The notes under the pieces were generated by a model. It searched no databases and was not told the DNA's origin. It saw only the letters and a program-made list of their open reading frames with translations. This document shows, in pieces, positions 7,161-12,029 of a stretch of DNA of 12,029 nt. The stretch comes from an uncultured Acidobacteriota bacterium. Its GTDB lineage: Bacteria; Acidobacteriota; Blastocatellia; Pyrinomonadales; Pyrinomonadaceae. The position numbers and the translations under genes were made by a program. How positions within the stretch are numbered: the first letter of the stretch is position 1; each line of letters begins with the position of its first letter. The stretch covers positions 1-12,029 of the forward strand of contig CADEEU010000073.1 of NCBI GenBank assembly GCA_902826385.1, written 5' to 3'.

Positions 7161-8177
7161 ATGCTAAAGATCGACGTTCATACGCACATCTTGCCCAAAG
7201 AAATTCCAAACTGGAAGGACAAGTTTGGGTATGGCGGGTTTATCACTCTTGACCATTACCGGCCGTGTGCCGCCCACATGGTCAGGGATGACGGCAAGCA
7301 GTTCCGCGACATTGATGAAAATTGCTGGGAGCCGGTGCGGCGGATCGAAGAGATGGACGCGACCGGTATTGGCGTTCAGGTGCTTTCGACTGTGCCGGTG
7401 ATGTTCAGCTACTGGACGAACCCAGCAGACGGTGCGGAAATTGCCGGGTTCCTCAATGATCATATCGCGGACGTGGTTACCGAGTTCCCGTTGAGATTCG
7501 CGGGTCTTGGGACCGTGCCGATGCAGGACACCGGTCTTGCCGTGAAAGAACTCGAGCGCTGCAAAAACATCGGACTTGCCGGAGTTCAGATCGGCACGAA
7601 CGTCAATCAAAAAAACCTCGGCGAACCTGAATTTTTCGATTTCTTCAAAGCGTGCGAAGAACTCGGCATGGCGGTTTTTGTCCATCCATGGGAAATGATG
7701 GGCGAGGCCGATATGCAAAAATATTGGCTGCCGTGGCTGGTCGGAATGCCGGCCGAGGTTTCACGCGCGATTTGCTCGCTCATCTTTTCAGGCACGCTGG
7801 AACGGTGCCCGTCGTTGCGAATCTGCTTCGCCCACGGCGGCGGATCGTTCCCGGCGACCCTCGGCCGCATCGACCACGGTTTCAACGTCCGCCCAGATCT
7901 GTGTGCGGTCGATAATCCGCACAGCCCAAGGAAATATCTCAACAAAATGTTTTTCGACTCGCTGGTGCACGAACCGGCGAAACTGGATTTTCTGATCAAA
8001 CTGGTCGGCGCCGATCAGGTAATGCTCGGGTCCGATTACCCGTTCCCCTTGGGCGAAGCGGAACCGGGTAAAATGATCGAGGTGATGGGTTATGACCGTG
8101 AAATCGCCGCGATGTTGATGCACGGAGCGGCCCTGAATTGGCTTGATCTGAAAGAGTCTGGATTTAAAATGACTTGA
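7161..8177 (+). CDS. nbaD: 2-amino-3-carboxymuconate-6-semialdehyde decarboxylase (ACMSD)
   Basis: This 338-residue amidohydrolase-superfamily protein matches ACMSD, the Zn enzyme that decarboxylates the product of the nbaC enzyme to 2-aminomuconate semialdehyde and so diverts carbon away from quinolinate/NAD. Metal ligands are H7 and H9 (IDVHTH), H175 (VFVHPWEMMG), H225 (FAHGGGSFP) and D292 (LGSDYPFPLGE). R49 corresponds to the substrate-contact Arg in KQFRDID. HPWEMMG, FAHGGG and GSDYPFP are typical of ACMSD rather than of other decarboxylases. The length is usual (~330-340). No Shine-Dalgarno is visible before the ATG, but the protein start fits the family. It is 56 bases after the hydrolase, and its stop codon overlaps the -35 box of the downstream antitoxin promoter. 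Confidence 0.93.
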   Translation: MLKIDVHTHILPKEIPNWKDKFGYGGFITLDHYRPCAAHMVRDDGKQFRDIDENCWEPVRRIEEMDATGIGVQVLSTVPVMFSYWTNPADGAEIAGFLNDHIADVVTEFPLRFAGLGTVPMQDTGLAVKELERCKNIGLAGVQIGTNVNQKNLGEPEFFDFFKACEELGMAVFVHPWEMMGEADMQKYWLPWLVGMPAEVSRAICSLIFSGTLERCPSLRICFAHGGGSFPATLGRIDHGFNVRPDLCAVDNPHSPRKYLNKMFFDSLVHEPAKLDFLIKLVGADQVMLGSDYPFPLGEAEPGKMIEVMGYDREIAAMLMHGAALNWLDLKESGFKMT

Positions 8178-8201
8178 CTAGCTGGTCTGACTAGATATAC
8201 T
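8174..8201 (+). promoter_or_regulatory. Strong sigma70-type promoter of the toxin-antitoxin pair, with operator-like repeats
   Basis: TTGACT (8174-8179) and TATACT (8196-8201) are separated by 16 bp, one mismatch each from consensus. The -10 ends 6 bases before the antitoxin ATG, so the transcript is probably leaderless. The direct repeat TGACTAG (8175-8181 and 8188-8194) and the near-palindrome GACTAGCTGGTC (8176-8187) overlap the promoter and are good candidates for autoregulatory binding by the Phd-type antitoxin. Confidence 0.75.
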
Positions 8202-8207
8202 AAGACG

Positions 8208-8426
8208 ATGAAGGTTAGTGTCTACGAGGCAAAATCCAAGCTCAGCCAAATGATCAATGCCGCTCTTGAAGGTGAAGAGGTCGTCATAACCCGTAACGGC
8301 AAAGACACAGTCAAACTGACGCCGGTTCCAAAGAAAAAGGGCGATTGGATTGGAATGTATGAAGGACAGATTGTAATCCACGACGATTTCGATGAGCCGT
8401 TAGAAGAGTTTGAGGAGTATAGTTGA
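8208..8426 (+). CDS. Phd/YefM-type antitoxin
   Basis: This 72-residue protein begins MKVSVYEAKSKLSQMINAAL, the N-terminal DNA-binding pattern of Phd/YefM antitoxins, followed by GEEVVITRNGKDTVKLTPV. The acidic C-terminus (HDDFDEPLEEFEEYS) is the expected toxin-binding tail. It would neutralise the downstream PIN toxin and, alone or in complex, repress its own promoter. No Shine-Dalgarno precedes the ATG, consistent with the leaderless promoter. The stop overlaps the toxin TTG start (TTGA). Confidence 0.92.
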   Translation: MKVSVYEAKSKLSQMINAALEGEEVVITRNGKDTVKLTPVPKKKGDWIGMYEGQIVIHDDFDEPLEEFEEYS

Positions 8427-8830
8427 GCATCCTTATCGACACACATGTGTTCCTTTGGGCTGCGGGAGTCGGCGGCCGCTTGTCTGAAAGTGCGGAGAAA
8501 CTGCTGAAGGAGCCCGGACAGCCCGTCTTTCTTTCGGCCGCAAGCGCGTGGGAAATCGCGATCAAATGGTCCAAGGGACGACTGACTCTTCCCGCCTCGC
8601 CCTCGGAGGTGGTTAATAACGTTGTCGCCGCCGCGGGAATAACGCAGCTTTCCGTAACGTTTAGAGACGCCTGTGCGGTAGCGGACCTGCCGTTTCATCA
8701 TAAAGACCCGTTTGACAGGTTGCTCGTGTCGCAGGCTCGCACGCACGGATTGCGAATAATGACGGCGGACCCGATCCTTGAGCGATACGATGTTGATGTG
8801 ATCGCACTTTGGCTGGATGATGATGAATGA
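8423..8830 (+). CDS. PIN-domain toxin (VapC-like) of the Phd-VapC pair
   Basis: This 135-residue PIN-domain ribonuclease starts at TTG 8423, set by GAGGAG at 8412-8417 with a 5-base spacer and by the 4-base overlap with the antitoxin. The motifs are those of Phd-associated PIN toxins: ILIDTHVFLW (D6), SAASAWEIAIK (E44), HHKDPFDRLL (D98) and IMTADP (D116), so the Mg-binding acidic site is intact. Such enzymes cut RNA when freed from the antitoxin. Downstream it overlaps kynU by 8-14 bases, so toxin and kynureninase are probably on one transcript and translationally coupled. That is unusual for a toxin inside a catabolic cluster. Confidence 0.92.
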   Translation: MSILIDTHVFLWAAGVGGRLSESAEKLLKEPGQPVFLSAASAWEIAIKWSKGRLTLPASPSEVVNNVVAAAGITQLSVTFRDACAVADLPFHHKDPFDRLLVSQARTHGLRIMTADPILERYDVDVIALWLDDDE

Positions 8831-10202
8831 TCAACGATTGAAATTCACCGCGGCTCAGGAACTGGATGCGGCCGACCCCTTGAAAGGATTTAGAGAGCGG
8901 TTCCTTTTTCCACTTTACCACTCGAGCGCCGAAGCAATCTATTTCACCGGCAATTCGCTTGGCCTGCAACCAAAGACGGCGCGCGGATACATCGAACAGG
9001 AACTCGACGATTGGGCAAGGCTGGCGGTCGAAGCGCACATTCACGCCAAACATCCGTGGCTTCCATATCACGAATTCGTCACGGAACCGATGGCCCGCGT
9101 CGTCGGTGCAAAGCCGATTGAAGTTGTGATGATGAACTCGCTTACGGTGAACTTACATCTACTTATGGTGTCGTTCTATCGCCCCAGGCCGGAGCGTTAT
9201 AAGATCATCATCGAAAAAGGTGCATTCCCGTCGGACCAATACGCGGTCGAATCGCAATTGCGTTTTCACTCTCACAATGCAAGCGCAGTGATCACAAACT
9301 ATAGTTGGCCCGTTTCCGCACGATCTTCTGACCCTGATGCGGAAAACCAAAGTCCGATTTACAGTTGGCCGCTAGTTGAAAAGCCGCCAACCGCAGATGC
9401 CTTGATTGAACTCGCCCCGCGGGAAGGCGAATCTACACTGCGAACCGAAGACATTCTGGAAACAATTGACCGCGAGGGCGACAGCGTCGCTTTAATTCTT
9501 CTCGGCGGCGTTAATTACTACACCGGCCAGGCTTTTGACATGAAAGCCATCACTGAAGCCGGGCACGCACACGGATGCATCGTCGCCTTCGACTGTGCCC
9601 ACGCTGCCGGTAATTTAGAGCTAAAATTGCATGATTGGGGCGTCGATTTCGCCGCGTGGTGTTCGTATAAATATCTCAACGCCGGGCCCGGCGGCATCGC
9701 AGGAATTTTCGTCCATGAACGCCATGCCCGCTCGTTCGACCTGCCGAGGTTCGCCGGCTGGTGGGGTCATGATAAAGAAACGCGTTTTCTGATGGGGCCG
9801 GAATTTAAGCCGCTCGCCGGAGCCGAAGGCTGGCAGATATCGAACCCGCCGATATTTCAATTGGCAGCGCTGCGTGCCTCGCTCGAAATTTTTGACGAAG
9901 CCGGCATGTCGAACCTGCGTGCAAAATCCGAAAAACTGACCGGCTATCTGGAATCGCTGATAATGGAGATAGGTGACGACCGCATTTCGATCATCACCCC
10001 TTCCGACCCCAACGCGCGCGGCTGCCAGCTTTCAATTAGGGTGAAAGATGCCGATAAATCATTGTTCGAAAAGATCACCGCCCAAGGTGTCTTCGCCGAC
10101 TGGCGCGAGCCCGACGTCATTAGGGTCGCTCCTGCGCCGCTCTATAACTCTTTTTCAGACGTTCACCGTTTTGCCGCGATTCTAAGAGACACTCTCGCAT
10201 GA
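8823..10202 (+). CDS. kynU: Kynureninase
   Basis: This PLP enzyme of ~459 residues (461 from 8817) hydrolyses kynurenine or 3-hydroxykynurenine to (3-hydroxy)anthranilate plus alanine. It resembles the eukaryotic/Bacteroidetes type: IYFTGNSLGLQPK, PREGESTLRTEDILETIDREGDS is collinear with the human enzyme, VAFDCAHAAGN (PLP-contact Asp, D259) and CSYKYLNAGPGG with Schiff-base Lys K285 (numbered from 8817). Three in-frame ATGs (8817, 8820, 8823) overlap the toxin end; I take 8823 (MNDQR), but any is possible. Between ESQLRFH and LIELAPREGE there is an extra ~40-residue segment (~152-193) where the human enzyme has about 10 residues. It contains YSWP twice, exactly 20 residues apart (see repeat entry). 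Stop overlaps the next start (ATGA). 3-hydroxykynurenine is the likely substrate, given kmo and nbaC. Confidence 0.95.
   Translation: MNDQRLKFTAAQELDAADPLKGFRERFLFPLYHSSAEAIYFTGNSLGLQPKTARGYIEQELDDWARLAVEAHIHAKHPWLPYHEFVTEPMARVVGAKPIEVVMMNSLTVNLHLLMVSFYRPRPERYKIIIEKGAFPSDQYAVESQLRFHSHNASAVITNYSWPVSARSSDPDAENQSPIYSWPLVEKPPTADALIELAPREGESTLRTEDILETIDREGDSVALILLGGVNYYTGQAFDMKAITEAGHAHGCIVAFDCAHAAGNLELKLHDWGVDFAAWCSYKYLNAGPGGIAGIFVHERHARSFDLPRFAGWWGHDKETRFLMGPEFKPLAGAEGWQISNPPIFQLAALRASLEIFDEAGMSNLRAKSEKLTGYLESLIMEIGDDRISIITPSDPNARGCQLSIRVKDADKSLFEKITAQGVFADWREPDVIRVAPAPLYNSFSDVHRFAAILRDTLA
9300..9370 (+). repeat. 60-bp-spaced direct repeat with internal hairpin inside kynU
   Basis: TATAGTTGGCC (9300-9310) recurs as TACAGTTGGCC (9360-9370), 10 of 11 bases identical and exactly 60 bp apart, so the frame is kept. 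Between the copies, TTTCCGCA (9313-9320) pairs perfectly with TGCGGAAA (9338-9345). The block lies in the segment of kynU that has no counterpart in typical kynureninases. It could be a small palindromic insertion with duplicated flanks or part of a diverged internal duplication. Confidence 0.5.
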
Positions 10203-11128
10203 TCCTCGAAGAAAGCTTTGATTTCGAAACGGGCTTCAACAGCCCGGAATGGAAAATGGCCGCGGTTGGAATTTGCGATCAGGTCGGGATTGAATTCGAG
10301 ACTATACAGCGGGCCGCGAGCAGCGATCACGTCGTTTTTCTGATCGACGATCGCTTTTTGTTAAAGATATTCCGTCCGTCAAGAAGCTGTTTCGAACGCG
10401 AGCTGAAAGCTCTTGAGTTCGTGACGGGACGGCTTGTATTTCAAACGCCCGAGATCGTCGAATCGGGTACTTTTTCTGGCCTACAGTTCATCATAACAAC
10501 ACAGATTTCAGGAGTTCCGTTTACGCGTAACGAGTTTTTGAACTTGCCGAAAAAGGAACGATACACAGTTTTGGCTGAGCTCGCGTCCGGCCTCAGGCAG
10601 CTTCACGACGAACTTGATCCGTCACCGTTGCCGGACGATTGGGCCGAGTTTGTTCGCGACCGTGCCGATACGTTCGTCGAACGGCAGATCGCCCACGAAG
10701 TAAACCCGGACATCATAAAAGACTTGCCGCGATTTATCGACACGCATCTTTCAAGCGTGCCAATGCAGCCCACTGCATTTCTTCATGGCGACGTGCATTT
10801 CGGCAATTTGCGTTTGCGGCGCGTGAACGGCGGTTATAGCATCACGGGTCTTTTCGACTTCGCCGATTCCCGACGCGGCTTTCGTGAGTACGATTTTCTC
10901 GCCGTCGGCGTCCTGATGATCCAGGGCGAACGAGATCTGCAGCGGGAATTTTTCCGTGCCTACGGCTACGCCGAACATGAAATGGACGAAGCGATGCGAA
11001 AGAGATTGATGATGCTGACAATACTGTACGAAACCAGCGATCTTCGCAGATACGCGCTTCGCTTGCGTCCCGAAGCCGTGGACTTTACGCTGGAAGAATT
11101 GGAAACGGCGATCTGGAGTTTTGTCTGA
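10199..11128 (+). CDS. Aminoglycoside phosphotransferase (APH)-fold small-molecule kinase
   Basis: This 309-residue protein has the APH/choline kinase fold: an N-lobe with ATP-binding Lys in FLLKIF (K56) and E68 in the following helix, the catalytic loop FLHGDVHFGNLRL (H196, D198, N203) and the Mg-binding GLFDFADS (D220). It transfers phosphate from ATP to an unknown hydroxylated small molecule; family members act on antibiotics, choline, homoserine and sugars, so resistance should not be assumed. Start overlaps the kynU stop (ATGA) and the stop abuts the kmo ATG, so it is coupled to both and very likely belongs to the same operon. The coupling suggests a substrate connected with kynurenine metabolism, which is only inference. 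All active-site residues look intact. Confidence 0.87.
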   Translation: MILEESFDFETGFNSPEWKMAAVGICDQVGIEFETIQRAASSDHVVFLIDDRFLLKIFRPSRSCFERELKALEFVTGRLVFQTPEIVESGTFSGLQFIITTQISGVPFTRNEFLNLPKKERYTVLAELASGLRQLHDELDPSPLPDDWAEFVRDRADTFVERQIAHEVNPDIIKDLPRFIDTHLSSVPMQPTAFLHGDVHFGNLRLRRVNGGYSITGLFDFADSRRGFREYDFLAVGVLMIQGERDLQREFFRAYGYAEHEMDEAMRKRLMMLTILYETSDLRRYALRLRPEAVDFTLEELETAIWSFV

Positions 11129-12029
11129 ATGTCTGAAAACAAAGTCACAATAATCGGCGCAGGGTTGGCCGGTTCCTTGCTTTCGATCTATCTTGCTAAA
11201 CGCGGGATACAGGTCAACGTTTTTGAAGCACGATCCGATATGCGTCAGGAAGAGGTTGCGGCCGGGCGTTCGATAAATCTGGCGTTGTCCGACCGCGGCA
11301 TTACGGCGTTGCGCGAGATTGGGATGGATGAGTACATGCTTGTCGAGGCCGTTCCGATGTACGGGCGAATGATCCACTCGGTTTCGGGCGAAACAAAACT
11401 GCTGCCGTACAGCGGCCGCCAGGGTGAATACATCAACTCGGTCTCGCGCTCTGGACTCAATATCGCCCTGATGAACGAGGCCGAGAAATATCCTAATGTA
11501 CAGTTCGTCTTCAACGAACGGTGTACCGATTTTCATCTCGCCAGCGGCGAAGTCTCGTTCGAAAGCGGCCGAACGATTCGGGCCGATACGGTGATCGCGA
11601 CCGACGGAGCAGGCTCGGCCGTGCGCGAATCGATGAAGCGTAGCCTGCCCGGCTTTGAGTTTTCATCCGTGTTTTTGGAGCACGGTTATAAAGAACTGCA
11701 CATCCCGCCATCGGAATCAGGCGGATTTCAACTTGAAAAAAACGCCCTGCACATCTGGCCGCGACATCAATTCATGATGATCGCCCTGCCGAATTTCGGC
11801 GGGAGCTTTACTTGTACGCTGTTCTTGGCGCACACGGGTGAAAACAGTTTCGAAGAAATTGACCGCGGATTTACGCAGATGAACGCATCTCAGAAAGACT
11901 CCGAAAATCTGCGTCATTTGCATTTATCTGCGGCTAAATCGGTCATGGACTTCTTCAACCGCGAATTCCCCGACGCCGTCCCGCTAATGCCGACACTTAC
12001 CGACGACTTCTTCGCCAATTCAACGGGCA
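11129..12029 (+). CDS. kmo: Kynurenine 3-monooxygenase (partial, cut by right edge)
   Basis: The 300 visible codons match kynurenine 3-monooxygenase, the FAD/NADPH enzyme that hydroxylates L-kynurenine. The Rossmann motif VTIIGAGLAGSLL (G10, G12, G15), GRSINLALSDRG (47-57), the long conserved YINSVSRSGLN and the second flavin motif ATDGAGSAVRE (D159) are present, then PDAVPLMPTLTDDFF near the edge. The C-terminal part, which often carries a membrane-associated helix, is outside the window. Between ENSFEEI and VMDFFNREFPDAVPLMP the family has about six residues, but here there are ~27, encoded by an imperfect palindrome at 11863-11933 that keeps the frame (see repeat entry). The ATG directly follows the kinase stop; GGAG at 11115-11118 is a plausible ribosome site. 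Confidence 0.95.
   Translation, partial: MSENKVTIIGAGLAGSLLSIYLAKRGIQVNVFEARSDMRQEEVAAGRSINLALSDRGITALREIGMDEYMLVEAVPMYGRMIHSVSGETKLLPYSGRQGEYINSVSRSGLNIALMNEAEKYPNVQFVFNERCTDFHLASGEVSFESGRTIRADTVIATDGAGSAVRESMKRSLPGFEFSSVFLEHGYKELHIPPSESGGFQLEKNALHIWPRHQFMMIALPNFGGSFTCTLFLAHTGENSFEEIDRGFTQMNASQKDSENLRHLHLSAAKSVMDFFNREFPDAVPLMPTLTDDFFANSTG
11863..11933 (+). repeat. Palindromic element inserted in frame within kmo
   Basis: A 24-base left arm (11863-11886, starting CCGCGGATTTACGCAGATG) and a 23-base right arm (11911-11933, ending TTATCTGCGG) form an imperfect inverted repeat: 18 of 23 aligned positions pair, with one bulge, around a 24-base loop. It encodes residues ~245-269 of KMO, a stretch rich in polar residues (DRGFTQMNASQKDSENLRHL) absent from the usual family sequence. 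From memory, the arm wording (CGCGGATTTACGCAGATG / ATCTGCGTNATCTGCGG) resembles a dispersed palindromic repeat found in several environmental bacterial genomes, usually between genes. In-frame placement inside an enzyme recalls the Rickettsia palindromic elements. The structure is seen; identity as a mobile repeat is inference. Confidence 0.7.

Noticed and set aside
7164..7718. 184-codon open frame on the minus strand
   Set aside because: It is antisense to ACMSD, whose metal ligands and family motifs are all present; the antisense product resembles nothing.
10199..11128. Calling the APH-fold gene an aminoglycoside-resistance gene
   Set aside because: The fold is shared by kinases of many substrates, and the tight coupling to kynU and kmo points to metabolism rather than resistance.
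10751..11536. 261-codon open frame on the minus strand
   Set aside because: It spans the junction of two convincing plus-strand genes (kinase and kmo) and is antisense to their catalytic motifs.
1..12029. CRISPR array, tRNA, rRNA or transposase genes
   Set aside because: I saw no regularly spaced repeats, cloverleaf-like sequences or transposase motifs on either strand.

Overview
The window looks like a bacterial chromosome segment of moderate G+C, most likely from an acidobacterium of the Blastocatellia type or a relative. That is an inference from the style of the protein families (eukaryote/Bacteroidetes-like KynU and KMO, NbaC with a rubredoxin-like tail), not from a marker gene. Both edge genes are cut by the window.

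Layout: (1) 1-1324, minus strand, a response-regulator/histidine-kinase protein that reads off the left edge. (2) A ~300-bp divergent spacer, then a ComM/YifB AAA+ ATPase (1633-3201). (3) A RidA-family protein resembling 2-aminomuconate deaminase (3269-3685) followed closely by a DUF1697 protein (3687-4214). (4) A convergent minus-strand FAD-dependent oxidoreductase (4225-5430). (5) From a divergent promoter near 5463, a compact plus-strand kynurenine cluster to the right edge: 3-hydroxyanthranilate 3,4-dioxygenase (nbaC), an alpha/beta-hydrolase, ACMS decarboxylase (ACMSD), a Phd/VapC-type toxin-antitoxin pair, kynureninase (kynU), an APH-like kinase and kynurenine 3-monooxygenase (kmo, cut by the right edge).

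Together kmo, kynU, nbaC, ACMSD and the RidA-type deaminase cover most of the meta-cleavage route: L-kynurenine -> 3-hydroxykynurenine -> 3-hydroxyanthranilate -> 2-amino-3-carboxymuconate semialdehyde -> 2-aminomuconate semialdehyde -> (dehydrogenase not in the window) -> 2-aminomuconate -> 4-oxalocrotonate. Tryptophan dioxygenase, a recognisable formamidase and the semialdehyde dehydrogenase are absent here.

The most unusual signals are in this cluster. nbaC has an in-frame TAA exactly between its cupin domain and a fully preserved rubredoxin-like Cys4 domain. kmo carries a ~71-bp imperfect palindrome inserted in frame, like a protein-coding palindromic repeat. kynU has an extra ~40-residue segment with a 60-bp-spaced direct repeat and a hairpin. 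A toxin-antitoxin pair with its own strong promoter, apparently leaderless, lies between ACMSD and kynU and overlaps the kynU start. A Ser-Asp-His hydrolase and an APH-fold kinase of unknown substrate are embedded among the pathway genes.
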